From positions 2,108,001-2,172,000 of the forward strand of contig NZ_CP027770.1 in assembly GCF_003012915.1 (NCBI RefSeq): a stretch of DNA of 64,000 nucleotides, written 5' to 3'. Position 1 is the first letter of the stretch. Every line of letters begins with the position of its first letter. Made by a program: the position numbers and the translations under genes. Of the stretch, positions 30,446 to 43,240 are shown piece after piece. The notes beneath the pieces are model-generated. The model was given only the letters and a program-made list of their open reading frames with translations, was not told where the DNA came from and did not search any database. Origin of the DNA: Staphylococcus felis (GTDB taxonomy: Bacteria > Bacillota > Bacilli > Staphylococcales > Staphylococcaceae).

Positions 30446-30854
30446 CATTTTAAGAACTCCTAAATTCTGAATTATCAAACATTAATGGTGTGTAAATTTC
30501 TAAATATATCCTAAAAATCGCATGACATAAGGGTTTATCATTTTTAAATTACGCTTTTATATAAGACTATCATCATCATTCGCATTATTTATCAATATCA
30601 ATAAAAAGAATTGATAGCGATTGATTTGTTTTTAATTAACACTAATATTGTAAAAATAACATATCATTCAACTGTATGTTTGTCGATTAACGCTTATATT
30701 ATGTAATACCGCATGCTGCAGTTAGGATATATCTTTTATCATTTTCTCTTAAAATTATTTTATTTTCAATTATTATGTATAGAGAAGAAAATAATAACTT
30801 TCATGAAGAACATTGTCTAGGCTATTTTTCTCATGATATGATTAGGAATTAAAA
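30446..30854. other. Intergenic region between citZ and pyk
   Basis: About 410 bp, AT-rich, no plausible gene on either strand. In S. aureus I recall an amino acid permease gene near here; nothing like it is visible in this window. Confidence 0.4.
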
Positions 30855-30887
30855 AAGACGAATGCGCATATTATACGAATTCGTCTT
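30855..30887 (-). terminator. Terminator of pfkA-pyk
   Basis: A 9-bp perfect stem (AAGACGAAT at 30855-30863 with 30879-30887), followed by TTTTAATT on the minus strand, just after the pyk stop. Confidence 0.85.
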
Positions 30888-30910
30888 CAATGTTTGGGCT
30901 TTATGTTTGA

Positions 30911-32671
30911 TTATAGTACGTTAGCGTAGCCCTCGAATATTTTACCTTGTGCAGAATCTACTGTAACAAGTATATCATTTGGTATTTGTTTTGTTACATT
31001 GTTAACGCCAACAATTGTAGGGATACCTTTTTCTAAACCGATGATGGCACTTGGAGATGTTAATCCCCCTTCTTCAGTAACAAGTCCTGCAGCTTGATCA
31101 AGGAACGGTACAATTTCATTATCTACTGAAGGTGTGATAATAATAGCATTTCTAAGGTCTTTGCCTTCAAGATCTTGTGCTGTTTCAGCTACAACTGTAC
31201 GCCCACAAACTGATGAACGACCAATACCTTGACCACTAGCGATATCTTCCCCGATTAAATGAAGCTTCATTAAATTAGTTGTTCCAGATTCACCAGTAGG
31301 CACACCTGCAGTTATGATGATTAAATCACCATTTTGAACGCGTTCTGTTTCAATCGCAGTTGCTACAGCATTGTTGAGTAGTTCGTCTGTCGTATAATTT
31401 CCTTCACGTACAACAGGATAAACACCCCAAACTAAACTACATTGACGTGCAGTTGTTTCAAATGGTGTTACCGCTATAACGTCTGACTTTGGACGGTATT
31501 TTGAAATCGTACGTGCTGTATTACCGCTTTCTGTTGATGCTAAAATGGCCTTAACATTTAAATTGAGCGCTGTATGAGCCACTGATACCCCAATTGCATT
31601 GACAAGTGATGTTTCAACTAGTTTAGTGCGGTCAGAAAGTAATTTTTTATAATCTTGTGCTTGTTCAGCTGCACAAGCGATACTGTTCATAGCTTTAACA
31701 GCTTCTTCAGGATATGCACCTGCTGCTGTTTCGCCCGATAACATAACAGCATCTGTACCATCATAAATCGCATTAGCAACGTCTGATGCTTCTGCTCGAG
31801 TAGCACGTGGATTACGTTGCATTGAGTCAAGCATTTGCGTTGCAGTAATGACAGGTTTACCTAACTTATTACATTTTCGGATTAAGTCTTTTTGCACAAT
31901 TGGTACTGTTTCTGGTGGTATTTCAACACCCATATCGCCACGAGCAACCATTAGTCCGTCAGATACTTCAAGAATATCGTCTATATTATCAATACCTTCT
32001 TGATTTTCGATTTTTGGAATAATACTAATGTTTTGATTATTGACATCTTCTAAAATTTTACGAATCTCAAGAACATCACTCGCACGACGTACAAAACTTG
32101 CTGCTATAAAGTCAACATCTTGTTCAATCCCAAAACGAATATCTTCTGCGTCTTTTTCTGTTATACCTGGTAAGTTTACTTTAACACCTGGTAAGTTAAC
32201 ACCTTTTTTATTCTTTAATTCACCAGTGTTTAAAACTTCACATAAAATCTCGCCACTATTTTCGTGAATTTCTTTAACTTTTAATTCGATTAATCCATCA
32301 TCTAATAAAATAAATGAACCAACATGAATATCATTAATTAATTCAGGATATGTTACAGAAAATTTCTCAGGTGTGCCTTCTACTTGTGACATGCTTACAA
32401 TGACATCTGACCCTTTTTCTAATGTAATGATGCCATCTTTCATATCATGCGTTCGAATTTCAGGCCCTTTTGTATCTAATAAAATACCTATATTTAAATT
32501 TAACTTTTTCGCAACTTTACGTATCGATGTGATACGTGCAGCATGTTCTTCATGTGACCCATGTGAAAAGTTTAAACGAGCCACATTCATTCCAGCTCTC
32601 ATTAACTTTTCTAACATTTCTTCAGATTCTGAAGCTGGTCCAATCGTACATACGATTTTTGTTCTTTTCAT
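30911..32671 (-). CDS. pyk: Pyruvate kinase
   Basis: This 586-aa enzyme makes ATP and pyruvate from PEP. The catalytic domain has [19 protein letters not shown] and GDMGVEIP plus ATQMLDSM. The extra domain of about 110 residues at the C-terminus ([14 protein letters not shown] onward, PEP-utiliser mobile-domain-like) is typical of Bacillus and Staphylococcus enzymes. It is 17 nt after pfkA in the same operon. Confidence 0.97.
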   Translation of the reverse strand: MKRTKIVCTIGPASESEEMLEKLMRAGMNVARLNFSHGSHEEHAARITSIRKVAKKLNLNIGILLDTKGPEIRTHDMKDGIITLEKGSDVIVSMSQVEGTPEKFSVTYPELINDIHVGSFILLDDGLIELKVKEIHENSGEILCEVLNTGELKNKKGVNLPGVKVNLPGITEKDAEDIRFGIEQDVDFIAASFVRRASDVLEIRKILEDVNNQNISIIPKIENQEGIDNIDDILEVSDGLMVARGDMGVEIPPETVPIVQKDLIRKCNKLGKPVITATQMLDSMQRNPRATRAEASDVANAIYDGTDAVMLSGETAAGAYPEEAVKAMNSIACAAEQAQDYKKLLSDRTKLVETSLVNAIGVSVAHTALNLNVKAILASTESGNTARTISKYRPKSDVIAVTPFETTARQCSLVWGVYPVVREGNYTTDELLNNAVATAIETERVQNGDLIIITAGVPTGESGTTNLMKLHLIGEDIASGQGIGRSSVCGRTVVAETAQDLEGKDLRNAIIITPSVDNEIVPFLDQAAGLVTEEGGLTSPSAIIGLEKGIPTIVGVNNVTKQIPNDILVTVDSAQGKIFEGYANVL

Positions 32672-32688
32672 AAATAATGCCTCCTAGA

Positions 32689-33723
<1,035 letters not shown>

Positions 33724-33746
33724 TTAAAAACAAGCAAACTATAAAG

Positions 33747-33760
33747 TGTAAACGTTTTTA
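33747..33760 (+). promoter_or_regulatory. Candidate CcpA cre site before pfkA
   Basis: TGTAAACGTTTTTA matches 13 of 14 positions of the cre consensus TGWNANCGNTNWCA. It lies about 90 bp upstream of the pfkA start, where glucose activation of glycolysis through CcpA is known in other Firmicutes. Confidence 0.45.
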
Positions 33761-33886
33761 TATAGCGGATTATACAAGATATGACTTAAAAAGATTAATA
33801 TGGCAAATCCTAATTATATATTTGACTTTTTACATTGCAAAATGAAAGCAAGTTACATTGTTCTTTATCAAAAATCATATAAAAAT

Positions 33887-34185
33887 GGCTCTCAGTCAAA
33901 TTGGACTGGTCGCATTAAATTAAGGCGTTATGCAATAATGAATTGCTTAACGCCTTTTTCGTTGTGTGATCATAAAGTCTTGAACATTAATGCCTCTTTT
34001 AATACAACATAAATCAGTAAAATTGAGTTAGTAAAACATACTTTATAACTTAGAGGTGTGAATAAATATAGCAAATTTGATTGATTCCTAAGCCGAGACT
34101 TCTGAGGCGTCTAGAAAAGCGAGGCTTTATGGAACAATCAAATAAATGAAATTATTTATACACCAGTCCGATTTACTATAGAACC
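33887..34185 (-). mobile_element. MITE-like non-autonomous element, copy B (299 bp, internally deleted)
   Basis: Inverted relative to copies A and C. It begins GGCTCTCAGTCAAAT and ends TATAGAACC. Perfect 8-bp flanking duplication ATAAAAAT (33879-33886 and 34186-34193). It lacks exactly the 69 bp between two GCCTCA repeats of the full form (19177 and 19246 in copy A), including the 13-bp inverted repeat. It retains the 15-bp hairpin (33922-33936 with 33942-33956). It lies between the pfkA 5' region and accA. Confidence 0.9.
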
Positions 34186-34236
34186 ATAAAAATTAAAGTA
34201 GTAATTACTTTCAAGTCACTATAAAATCAACAAAAA

Positions 34237-34284
34237 ATGATTGAGCGCTACACAACTTATACGCGTTATGTAGTCCTCAATCAT
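34237..34284 (-). terminator. Terminator after accA
   Basis: A long stem: outer arms ATGATTGAG (34237-34245) and CTCAATCAT (34276-34284), inner arms CTACACAAC and GTTATGTAG. It is followed by TTTTTTG on the minus strand, just after the accA stop. Confidence 0.85.
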
Positions 34285-34290
34285 TAACAG

Positions 34291-35235
34291 TTACTCTACA
34301 AATGTACCAATATTTCTAAACTTGTTGAAACGGTCTTCTTTAATATCAATAGGTTCCATATGCGTAAAATCTTTTAACTGCGCAACAAATTCTTTTTTAA
34401 TTTGCTTTGCAAGCATCTCAATATCATGATGCGCTCCACCTAATGGTTCTTTAACGACTTTATCAGCAATATTCAACTCTTGTAAATCATATGCAGTTAT
34501 TTTCATTGTTTCTGCCGCTATTTTTGCAAGTGAGCTATCTTTCCATAGAATGCCAGCAGCGCCTTCTGGTGATATAACTGAATATGTACTATTTTCAAGC
34601 ATTAACAAGCGATTGCTAACCCCTAAACCAAGTGCACCACCACTTCCTCCTTCACCAATTACAATAGAGATAATAGGTACATTGATCGAAGCCATTTCAA
34701 CTAAATTTTTTGCAATAGATTCACTTTGACCGCGCTCTTCAGCCGATTTACCAGGATATGCACCTTTTGTATCAATAAATGTAAAAATAGGGCGATTAAA
34801 CTTTTCAGCTTGCTTCATTAAACGCAAAGCTTTTCGGTATCCTTCAGGGTGCGCCATTCCAAAATTGCGATATATGTTATCTTTAGTATCTTTACCTCTT
34901 TGGTGACCAATCACTGTAACGGGTTGGTTATTTAAATATGCGATGCCACCTACAATAGCTGGATCATCTCTAAAATTACGATCACCGTGAAACTCGATAA
35001 AATCATCAAAAATATAAGAAATATAATCTAACGTTGTCGGTCTTTCTTGTAGTCTTGCAATTTGAACACGATCCCATGGTTTTAAATTCAAATAAACTTT
35101 TTCCTTCTCATGTTGCAGAGCTGCCTCGAGTAAGTCGATTTCATCGCTAAGGTCGACGTCATTTTTATGTTGGGTTTCTTCTAATGACTTTATTTTATTT
35201 TTGATATCTTCAATAGACTTTTCAAAATTTAACAT
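34291..35235 (-). CDS. accA: Acetyl-CoA carboxylase carboxyltransferase subunit alpha
   Basis: This 314-aa subunit forms, with AccD, the carboxyltransferase that makes malonyl-CoA for fatty acid synthesis. It has the [18 protein letters not shown] and [13 protein letters not shown] motifs. The ATG overlaps the accD stop by one base (TAATG), giving coupled translation. It is followed by a strong terminator. Confidence 0.97.
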   Translation of the reverse strand: MLNFEKSIEDIKNKIKSLEETQHKNDVDLSDEIDLLEAALQHEKEKVYLNLKPWDRVQIARLQERPTTLDYISYIFDDFIEFHGDRNFRDDPAIVGGIAYLNNQPVTVIGHQRGKDTKDNIYRNFGMAHPEGYRKALRLMKQAEKFNRPIFTFIDTKGAYPGKSAEERGQSESIAKNLVEMASINVPIISIVIGEGGSGGALGLGVSNRLLMLENSTYSVISPEGAAGILWKDSSLAKIAAETMKITAYDLQELNIADKVVKEPLGGAHHDIEMLAKQIKKEFVAQLKDFTHMEPIDIKEDRFNKFRNIGTFVE

Positions 35236-36095
35236 TACTTATTCACCCCATTATGCATTTCAAAAAGCTGTGCTAATGTTTGTTTCATTTCACTCCGATG
35301 AACGACCTTATCTAATTGACCGTGCTCTAATAAGAACTCAGCTGTCTGGAAATCTTCAGGTAATTTCTCGTTGATTGTTTGTTCAATAACACGACGCCCA
35401 GCAAATCCAATCAATGCTTTTGGCTCTGCTAAATTAATATCACCTATTGATGCAAAACTTGCTGAAACACCGCCTGTAGTTGGATGTGTCATATATGAAA
35501 TAAAGAGTTGGTTTGCTGCAGAATGTCTCTCGAGTGACACACTCGTTTTCGCCATTTGCATTAAAGATATAATACCTTCTTGCATTCTCGCACCTCCAGA
35601 AGCTGTAAATAGTACGAAAGGCAATCGATGATCAGTACAATAATCCACAACTCGACAAATTTTTTCACCAACGACAGATCCCATACTCCCCATACGAAAA
35701 CGCGAATCCATTACGCCGACACCAAATTTTATGCCATTTAACTCGGCTACTCCTGTAACAACTGCTTCTGTTAAACCCGTTTTTTCTTGGTCTTTCTCAA
35801 GTTTTTCTTCATAGCCAGGAAAGTTTAATGGATTTGCAGAGGTCATCCCTTTATCAAACTCTTCAAAAGTTCCCTCGTCAATTATCGCGTTGATACGATC
35901 ATGTGCTGATATTTGAATGTGATGATCGCAGTTAAAGCAAACATTTAGATTTTCCGTTAGTTCTTTCGTATACATAATCTTTTTACATTTTGGACATTTC
36001 GTCATAATACCTTCTGGAACTTCGTTTTGTTTTGAATCTTGAACCGTAATATATTTTTTCTTTTTAGAATTACGATTAAAAAAATCTTTAAACAT
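35235..36095 (-). CDS. accD: Acetyl-CoA carboxylase carboxyltransferase subunit beta
   Basis: This 286-aa subunit carries an N-terminal C4 zinc finger ([10 protein letters not shown]...CFNC, about 34-56) and the ClpP/crotonase-fold carboxyltransferase core with [11 protein letters not shown]. It pairs with the overlapping accA. It follows the malic enzyme gene by 43 nt, so the genes may be co-transcribed. Confidence 0.97.
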   Translation of the reverse strand: MFKDFFNRNSKKKKYITVQDSKQNEVPEGIMTKCPKCKKIMYTKELTENLNVCFNCDHHIQISAHDRINAIIDEGTFEEFDKGMTSANPLNFPGYEEKLEKDQEKTGLTEAVVTGVAELNGIKFGVGVMDSRFRMGSMGSVVGEKICRVVDYCTDHRLPFVLFTASGGARMQEGIISLMQMAKTSVSLERHSAANQLFISYMTHPTTGGVSASFASIGDINLAEPKALIGFAGRRVIEQTINEKLPEDFQTAEFLLEHGQLDKVVHRSEMKQTLAQLFEMHNGVNK

Positions 36096-36138
36096 TTAAA
36101 ATACCTCCACATAACCATAGGCTAGACTGTTGTTAGGT

Positions 36139-37371
36139 TTATTTCTTTAAATCTGTAAGCGACAAAGTTTTTTCATATACATCATCTGGATCCACTTCGA
36201 TTCTCGCCACCCCTGATTCCATGGCTGCACGCGCAACTTCTTTAGCAACAGTTGGTGCTACTCTATAATCAAATGGCTCTGGAATGACATAGTCAGCACT
36301 ACGAGACGTATCAGAGACTAAGTTTGCAATTGCTTCGACTGCAGCACGTTTCATTTCTTCATTGATATGTGTCGCACGAACATCGAGTGCCCCTCTGAAT
36401 ATTCCAGGAAATGCCAATACATTGTTGATTTGATTTGGAAAATCCGAACGGCCTGTTCCTATCACTTTGGCACCCGCAGCTTTAGCTTTATCAGGCGTTA
36501 TTTCAGGGTTAGGATTTGCCATTGCAAAGATAATGGGGTCATCATTCATTGATTTCACCATATCTTCAGTCAAAGCATTCGCTACAGAGACACCTATAAA
36601 TACATCTGCTTCTTGAACCACATCAACAAGTTTACCTTCAACTTTATCTTTGTTTGTCCATTTTGCTACTGTTTCTTTCGTCTTATTCATACCATACGAA
36701 CGTCCCTCAAAAATTGCACCTTTTGAATCACACATAATCATATTTCTAACACCATATGAATAGAGTAATTTTACAATAGCGATACCTGCAGCGCCCGCAC
36801 CATTTAATACCACTTTGATGTCTGACAAGTTTTTTTCAACTAAGCGAAGTGCATTAATCAAACCGGCAACTGTCACAATAGCAGTTCCATGTTGATCGTC
36901 GTGAAAGACAGGGATTTTTGTTTCTTTTTTCAATCGTTCTTCTATTTCAAAACAACGAGGCGCGGAGATATCTTCTAAGTTAATGCCACCAAAATTCGGC
37001 TCTAACAACTTCACAGTTCGAATAATTTCTTCTGTATCTTTAGTATTTAATGATAACGGAATGCCATCTACTCCAGAAAAACTTTTAAATAATACGGCTT
37101 TACCCTCCATCACTGGTATACTCGCCTCAGGTCCAATATCTCCAAGACCTAAAACAGCAGTACCATCAGATATGACTGCAACTGTATTACTCTTTAATGT
37201 ATAATCATAAACTTTACTTTTATCTTCATGAATATCTTTGCAAGGCTCAGCTACACCTGGTGAATAAGCTAAACTTAATTCCTCTTTATTTGTTACTTTA
37301 ACTTTAGGACAAACAGCTAATTTACCTTGATTTTCTTTATGCATATGTAAAGCGTCGTCTCTTAATGACAT
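36139..37371 (-). CDS. NAD(P)-dependent malic enzyme
   Basis: This is the short bacterial type of malic enzyme (410 aa from ATG 37371), converting malate to pyruvate and CO2. Motifs: AYSPGVAEPC, GLGDIGPEA, the metal-ligand region FHDDQHGTA and the nucleotide-binding VVLNGAGAAGIA. GGGAG ten bases upstream favours this ATG over a TTG at 37377. The position before accD suggests NADPH or pyruvate supply for lipid synthesis, which is inference. Confidence 0.93.
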   Translation of the reverse strand: MSLRDDALHMHKENQGKLAVCPKVKVTNKEELSLAYSPGVAEPCKDIHEDKSKVYDYTLKSNTVAVISDGTAVLGLGDIGPEASIPVMEGKAVLFKSFSGVDGIPLSLNTKDTEEIIRTVKLLEPNFGGINLEDISAPRCFEIEERLKKETKIPVFHDDQHGTAIVTVAGLINALRLVEKNLSDIKVVLNGAGAAGIAIVKLLYSYGVRNMIMCDSKGAIFEGRSYGMNKTKETVAKWTNKDKVEGKLVDVVQEADVFIGVSVANALTEDMVKSMNDDPIIFAMANPNPEITPDKAKAAGAKVIGTGRSDFPNQINNVLAFPGIFRGALDVRATHINEEMKRAAVEAIANLVSDTSRSADYVIPEPFDYRVAPTVAKEVARAAMESGVARIEVDPDDVYEKTLSLTDLKK

Positions 37372-37531
37372 TCGCAATCAACTCCCATTAAAATCGTTAA
37401 TTAACCTTCTAAACGGCTCGTGCATAATCGTCATTATACTATAGCACATATTCACATGATAGCAAAGCCACTACATAGTTATGAAAAAATGTATCAATTA
37501 TTGCTCCAAATCATATACCTGTACAAGTTAA

Positions 37532-40500
37532 TTAATTAACTGATAAAACACGAATTTGATCTGGTTTAAACTGAGCAATAAATGCCAATATTTTTTCACC
37601 ATCACCCTCTATACATCCAATTTTTTCATAAGTATGACTTACTTCATCAAAGTAATATACTGGCAACCCTTTTTGACAAGGTGATTGTAAGTACTGGGTT
37701 TGAAGAGTGTCTGTCGGCATGACACGTATAATGATTTGTCGCGCACGCTTGATAACATTATTTTCAAATGATTCAAGCGGCTCAATATCATTTATAATCA
37801 TTTGAATGTTTTGATGACGTCTTTCAAACTTACCTTTTACAATAAAAGCAACTCCCTTATTAAGTTGGAAAGAGATTTTCTGGTAAACATTTGGGAATAT
37901 GACACCTTCTATTGTTTTCTGTCCGTCATTTAATTCAACGAAGGCCATTTGTTGCCCTTTTTTAGTACGAATAACTCGTATTCGATCTAAATATATTAAT
38001 ACAGGTTTAAACTTCAATTGTGGATTGAGCTGGTAAATACCTAAATACTGTTTTAAATTAAATAGTTTTTCTACTGGATGCGTTGAAACATAGAAGCCCA
38101 TATACTGTTTTTCATAACGGCTCAATTCTTGGTCAGGCATTTCTTCAGTTTGTTGATAATCTCTCTTTGTAGTAGCGAAACTCTCGAGAAAACTTTGGTC
38201 TAAGTCAGATTTTGTATCAATGACCTTATCAATAGATTGAAGTAAAGTGGCTCGATTTTCGCCAAAACAATCCAAAGCCCCAGTCAAAATAAGGGGTTCG
38301 AGTAATCGTCGTGATCTTATACGACTCGGTATACGATCACAAAAGTCAAATAAATCTTTAAATGGCCCATTATCCAGACGTTCTTTTACTATTGTATTGA
38401 CACTTTGGTATCCGACTCCTTTAATAGCACCTAACGAGATGTATACATTATTTCCATCTGAAACATATCGCCACATACTTTTATTAATGTGGGGGCCGTG
38501 TATATTGATATTATGCGTTTTCGCTTCATCAATAATGGCTAACGTTTTTTCTTCATGTCCAATGACATTACTCAAAATATTAGCATAAAAATATGTTGCA
38601 TAATGAACTTTTAAATATGACATAATATAAGCTATTTTTGAATAACTAACTGCATGCGCCCTTGGAAATCCATAATCTGCAAATTTTAAAATCAAGTCAA
38701 AGATTTGCTGACTCAACCTTTCACTATAACCGCGTTTATAAGCGCCATCAATAAAATGTTGACGCTCATTTTCTAAAACTGCTCGATTCTTTTTACTCAT
38801 CGCACGTCTTAAAATATCGGCTTCTCCATACGAGAACCCTGCAAACTGACTTGCTATTTGCATGATTTGCTCTTGATACACAATGACCCCATATGTACGT
38901 TTAAGCAGTGGCTCTAAGTCCGCATGTAAATAGGATACCGTATGCGGATGATGACGTCTCTTAATATAAGTCGGGATTTCTTCCATTGGTCCTGGTCGAT
39001 ATAACGATGTCACGGCTACAATATCTTCAAAATGTTCTGGTTGTAAATTCTGTAAAACTTTCCTAACACCCTCTGATTCCAATTGAAAAATACCGGTCGT
39101 ATCTCCTCTTGATAATAACTCAAATACATGAGAATCATCGAGAGGAATCTTTTCAATATCTATTTCAACACCTTCATAACGTTGAATTTGTTTAATCATT
39201 TCATGGATAATGGATAAGTTTCTTAAACCTAAAAAATCAATTTTTAACAACCCAATGCGTTCAGACTCAGTCATCGTCCATTGCGTTAATAATCCTGTAT
39301 CCCCTTCAGTAAGTGGGATGAATTCATCAAGTGGTTGATCATTTATGATGATTCCTGCTGCATGGGTAGAGGTATTTCTCGGCAACCCTTCTAATTTTTT
39401 ACAAAGTTCAAACCAGTGCTCATGCTTATGATTTCGATGAACAAAATCCTGAAACGATTGATTTTGATATGCCTCTTCCAGCGTTATTCCTAAGTGACTC
39501 GGTATGTTTTTAGAAGCTTCACTTAGCGTTATTTCATCAAAGCCCATCACACGCCCAACATCACGCGCAACAGCTTTTGCTGATAAATGACCAAATGTGA
39601 TAATTCCTGCCACTCGGTAATCACCGTATTTTTCCTGAACATACTGAATGACTTTCTCACGCTTTGTATCCTCAAAATCAATATCGATATCTGGCATTGT
39701 GACGCGCTCAGGGTTTAAAAAGCGCTCAAAAAGCAAATCATATTTTATAGGGTCAATCGTTGTGATATTTAATAAGTAACTGACTAAAGACCCTGCTGAA
39801 GATCCACGGCCTGGTCCAACCATAATATGATTGGATTTAGCATAATGAATCAAGTCACTTACAATTAAAAAGTAATCAGAATACCCCATTTTTCGTATAA
39901 TATTAAATTCATAAGTCATTCTCTCTTTGTATCTAGAATCGTTCATATCTAACTTTTGAAGTGCTTGATTCAACAAATACCACAAATACTCATCAGATGT
40001 TTCATTATTCGGCGTAACAAATTCTGGCAACAATGATTGATGGTAATTTAGTTTTGCGTCACATAAATCTGTAATTTCATCTGTTTGAGCAAGTAACGCT
40101 TGAGGCACACCTTGGTTAAGAAGTTCTTGTACTGTTAAAATATACGCAGAATCTGAATCTTTCTTCTCAACAAAATTCACTTTTTGATTCTCTCGAATAG
40201 CCTCCAACACTTTCAAGGCTTCTTTCTCATCAGGTTCACCATAATGAGCACTTTTGATCCATACTTTTTTTAAATGTTCAAATTGAGATGATAATTGATC
40301 AATATATACAGATGTATCGTCTGACAATCCATCTAACCAATGACTATGTTGATCCGAAAATTGCTTGAAAATGACAATATGATGATTGAGGTAATTTTTG
40401 AGATGATGAATCGATATAACATGTCGTTGATTGATCTTAATATCTGATGATAACTTGAATAAATGCTTTAACCCTTCGTTGTTTTTGGCTAGTATGACCG

Positions 40501-40729
40501 CTTCCATTTGATTAAACTCATCTGTGATATGTACGGTCATTCCAAGTAAAGGTTTAATTTGATGCGTCACACATGCATCATAAAATTGTGGCACACCATA
40601 CATCACATGAAGGTCGGTGATAGCAACTGCAGAATAACCGGCACTTTTAGCGCGTTTCACTGCATCCTCTACCTTTAAAGTTGAATTTAATAAATCATAT
40701 GCAGTATGAATATTTAAATGTGCAACCAT
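37532..40729 (-). CDS. dnaE: DNA polymerase III subunit alpha, DnaE type
   Basis: This 1065-aa replicative polymerase (from ATG 40729) has an N-terminal PHP domain (HLNIHTAYDLLNSTLK), the polymerase core with catalytic MPDIDIDFED, tandem HhH and a C-terminal OB fold. It lacks the proofreading exonuclease insertion of PolC, so it is the Firmicute DnaE that extends primers. GGAGTG 10 nt upstream supports the start. It follows nrnA on the same strand. Confidence 0.96.
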   Translation of the reverse strand: MVAHLNIHTAYDLLNSTLKVEDAVKRAKSAGYSAVAITDLHVMYGVPQFYDACVTHQIKPLLGMTVHITDEFNQMEAVILAKNNEGLKHLFKLSSDIKINQRHVISIHHLKNYLNHHIVIFKQFSDQHSHWLDGLSDDTSVYIDQLSSQFEHLKKVWIKSAHYGEPDEKEALKVLEAIRENQKVNFVEKKDSDSAYILTVQELLNQGVPQALLAQTDEITDLCDAKLNYHQSLLPEFVTPNNETSDEYLWYLLNQALQKLDMNDSRYKERMTYEFNIIRKMGYSDYFLIVSDLIHYAKSNHIMVGPGRGSSAGSLVSYLLNITTIDPIKYDLLFERFLNPERVTMPDIDIDFEDTKREKVIQYVQEKYGDYRVAGIITFGHLSAKAVARDVGRVMGFDEITLSEASKNIPSHLGITLEEAYQNQSFQDFVHRNHKHEHWFELCKKLEGLPRNTSTHAAGIIINDQPLDEFIPLTEGDTGLLTQWTMTESERIGLLKIDFLGLRNLSIIHEMIKQIQRYEGVEIDIEKIPLDDSHVFELLSRGDTTGIFQLESEGVRKVLQNLQPEHFEDIVAVTSLYRPGPMEEIPTYIKRRHHPHTVSYLHADLEPLLKRTYGVIVYQEQIMQIASQFAGFSYGEADILRRAMSKKNRAVLENERQHFIDGAYKRGYSERLSQQIFDLILKFADYGFPRAHAVSYSKIAYIMSYLKVHYATYFYANILSNVIGHEEKTLAIIDEAKTHNINIHGPHINKSMWRYVSDGNNVYISLGAIKGVGYQSVNTIVKERLDNGPFKDLFDFCDRIPSRIRSRRLLEPLILTGALDCFGENRATLLQSIDKVIDTKSDLDQSFLESFATTKRDYQQTEEMPDQELSRYEKQYMGFYVSTHPVEKLFNLKQYLGIYQLNPQLKFKPVLIYLDRIRVIRTKKGQQMAFVELNDGQKTIEGVIFPNVYQKISFQLNKGVAFIVKGKFERRHQNIQMIINDIEPLESFENNVIKRARQIIIRVMPTDTLQTQYLQSPCQKGLPVYYFDEVSHTYEKIGCIEGDGEKILAFIAQFKPDQIRVLSVN

Positions 40730-40779
40730 TACATTTTCACTCCTTATTAATCCTAGCCCCAACAGATTAAAGCATTTTA

Positions 40780-41721
40780 CTATTGCTGATTTAACTTCTC
40801 TTTCAATCTTATAGCGAGGGCATCAAATGTTTCCCAGTTTTCAACTGAAACACCTGACGCATTAGGGTGGCCACCTCCACCAAATTCTTCTGCAATATCA
40901 TTTATCGTCATTGCTTTTGAACGGATGCGACATCTGATATCATCACCTTCATCTACTCCAAAAATCCAAACTTTAATCCCTTTTAAATCAGCAACAGCAT
41001 TTACAAATAATGAGGCTTCATTCGGTTTAACTTGAAAATCTTCCAATACATCTTGTGTAATTCTAACTTGACAAAAACCATCATGATCTAATTCAAAATT
41101 TTGTAATACATAACCGTGAAATGGCATTAAATGCGGATCTTTTTCGCCAAGCTGATTTAGTAATTGCTGAGGTTGAATATCAAATTGAATCAGTTCACTA
41201 GCAATTTGTAACGTTCTAGGTGATGTATTGTTAAACATAAAGCGCCCCGTATCTCCCACAATACCTAGATATATCGCTTTTGCTATTTCTTCATTCATCA
41301 ATGATAAATCGCCTAAATCATCTATCATATTATAAATAATTTCACTTGTTGATGACGCATGTGTGTCTACATAATTTAAATCTCCATATTGATCAACAGG
41401 TGGGTGATGATCAATTTTTACCACTTTGTTATCAACAGGCAGCACTATTCCGTCTATTCGTGCTGCGTTTGCTGTATCACAAACGATAATCAGCGCATCA
41501 TGATACTGTTCATTCTTTATCGTATCTAATGTCCCCATAAAAGATAATGTTGGCTCATGGTCTCCTACTGCATAAATGGTTTTATCTGGATATTTTTTTT
41601 GTAAATATCTATGGAGTCCGAATTGTGAACCTAATGCATCAGGATCAGGCCTAACATGACGATGAATTATAATTTTATCGTACTCCTCAATCATTTGCTG
41701 TATTTGTTTAAATGTAGTCAT
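40780..41721 (-). CDS. nrnA: Bifunctional oligoribonuclease / pAp phosphatase, DHH family
   Basis: This 313-aa protein has the DHH motifs ([20 protein letters not shown]) and the C-terminal DHHA1 GGGHPNASG box of NrnA. NrnA degrades nanoRNAs and 3'-phosphoadenosine-5'-phosphate, and related soluble DHH enzymes hydrolyse pApA from c-di-AMP. It lies between the CBS-domain regulator and dnaE; all are on the minus strand with gaps of 16-50 nt. Confidence 0.93.
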   Translation of the reverse strand: MTTFKQIQQMIEEYDKIIIHRHVRPDPDALGSQFGLHRYLQKKYPDKTIYAVGDHEPTLSFMGTLDTIKNEQYHDALIIVCDTANAARIDGIVLPVDNKVVKIDHHPPVDQYGDLNYVDTHASSTSEIIYNMIDDLGDLSLMNEEIAKAIYLGIVGDTGRFMFNNTSPRTLQIASELIQFDIQPQQLLNQLGEKDPHLMPFHGYVLQNFELDHDGFCQVRITQDVLEDFQVKPNEASLFVNAVADLKGIKVWIFGVDEGDDIRCRIRSKAMTINDIAEEFGGGGHPNASGVSVENWETFDALAIRLKEKLNQQ

Positions 41722-41737
41722 ATAAACGACACTCCTT

Positions 41738-43033
41738 TTAGTGATCTAGTAATTGGCATAATATCAAAGCTTTTGCAACAGGTTGATGGCCACTCTGCAT
41801 AGTGACTTCTAATTTTGCAAAATTACGTCCCATGTCAAGAATTTGGTACAATACTTCTACTTCACTTTCAATTTGGACTGTTTTGATGTAGAAAATATTT
41901 AAACTCTCAATCATGACTTCTAATTTCTTATATTTTCGCATGATAGTCTTAATCGTTTCTTCAATAATTGCAAGCGATACTGATTTGCTCAAAGTGCCAA
42001 ATTGATTTGTTAATTGGGGGGTAATCTCAACTAAGATCTGATTGTTACGTATTTCAATATGCTTTGCAACTTGATCATTGATTGTTTCACCTACTTGTGG
42101 CTGGCGACCTACAACTTGCATTGCTTTTAATACGTCTTCTCTAGAAATGACACCAATTAATTGTTTGTGTGTACTTGTTACAGGTAATAGTTCGATTCCT
42201 TCCCATATCATAAGATGGGCACAGCTTGCCACGGTCGTGTTCATTTGTACGCTAATTGGCGGTTTAGACATTACTTTTTCAATCATCTCATTGGAGTTGC
42301 AACCTATTATATCTTTACTCGTAATAAGTCCTACTAGGCGTAATTCATCGTCAACTACAGGAAAACGTGAATGTCCTGACGTTTTCGACTTATATTCAAC
42401 CTCCGAAATGGTCATTCTTTCCATCAAATAGGAGGTTTGTTCTATAGGTATAACAATGTCTTCTACGACTAGTATTTCTTTTTTGATCATTTGATTATAC
42501 ATCGCACGATTAATAATATTAGCCACCATAAATGTATCGTAATTAGACAAAATAATTGGTAAATCGTATTGATCTGCTATTCTTTTTATTTCATCAGTAG
42601 TGTCAAAACCACCTGTTATTAATACTGCACTTCCTTTTTGTAATGCAGCTTTTTGAACATCAAGTCGGTTCCCCACAATCAACAAAGTATTTTTAGATAC
42701 AAAATTGACAACGTTATCTACTTCCATAGCACCTATCGCAAATTTAGTTAACGACTTAAATTGTCCACCTTTTCCACCAATCAATTGACCATCTACTATT
42801 TTTGCAATTTCACCAAAAGTAAGGTGTTCTAACTGCTCACGACTTTTCTTTTCTATGCGAACAGTCCCGACACGATCTATCGTCGCAACTAAACCTCTTT
42901 GATTAGCATCTTTAATCGCTCGATATGCCGTCCCTTCAGACACATCCAGGTCTTTTGCTATTTTTCGTACGGATATTTTTTGACCCACTGAAAGTTTCTC
43001 TATATGTTTGATAATTTGCTCATGCTTCGTCAT
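41738..43033 (-). CDS. DRTGG/CBS domain transcriptional regulator, YtoI-like
   Basis: This 431-aa protein has an N-terminal helix-turn-helix (about 10-55), a DRTGG domain (about 70-185), two CBS domains (about 190-310) and a C-terminal hot-dog-like thioesterase domain (about 325-430). The architecture matches the YtoI family. CBS pairs usually bind adenine nucleotides, so a ligand such as AMP or c-di-AMP is possible, but that is not shown. It is co-directional with nrnA, 16 nt apart. Confidence 0.9.
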   Translation of the reverse strand: MTKHEQIIKHIEKLSVGQKISVRKIAKDLDVSEGTAYRAIKDANQRGLVATIDRVGTVRIEKKSREQLEHLTFGEIAKIVDGQLIGGKGGQFKSLTKFAIGAMEVDNVVNFVSKNTLLIVGNRLDVQKAALQKGSAVLITGGFDTTDEIKRIADQYDLPIILSNYDTFMVANIINRAMYNQMIKKEILVVEDIVIPIEQTSYLMERMTISEVEYKSKTSGHSRFPVVDDELRLVGLITSKDIIGCNSNEMIEKVMSKPPISVQMNTTVASCAHLMIWEGIELLPVTSTHKQLIGVISREDVLKAMQVVGRQPQVGETINDQVAKHIEIRNNQILVEITPQLTNQFGTLSKSVSLAIIEETIKTIMRKYKKLEVMIESLNIFYIKTVQIESEVEVLYQILDMGRNFAKLEVTMQSGHQPVAKALILCQLLDH

Positions 43034-43240
43034 TGATTTACCTCTATTTCATTTTTGATTACATATTGGTCATAACAACTAAAATTGGGACATACCTTAA
43101 TTTAATATCATTCATCATTATAACGTGTTTTTAATATTAATGCTAAGATGCAATCGCATAGCAAATACTTTTATACAAAATGAAATAGATGAAATCACTT
43201 AACTTTTTATTTACACTATAAGAAAGGAGGTTGATTGGAA

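Noticed and set aside
37526-37541. 16-bp perfect palindrome AGTTAATTAATTAACT at the dnaE stop codon
   Set aside because: Pure AT palindromes of this size arise easily in AT-rich DNA, and there is no loop or T-run for a terminator.
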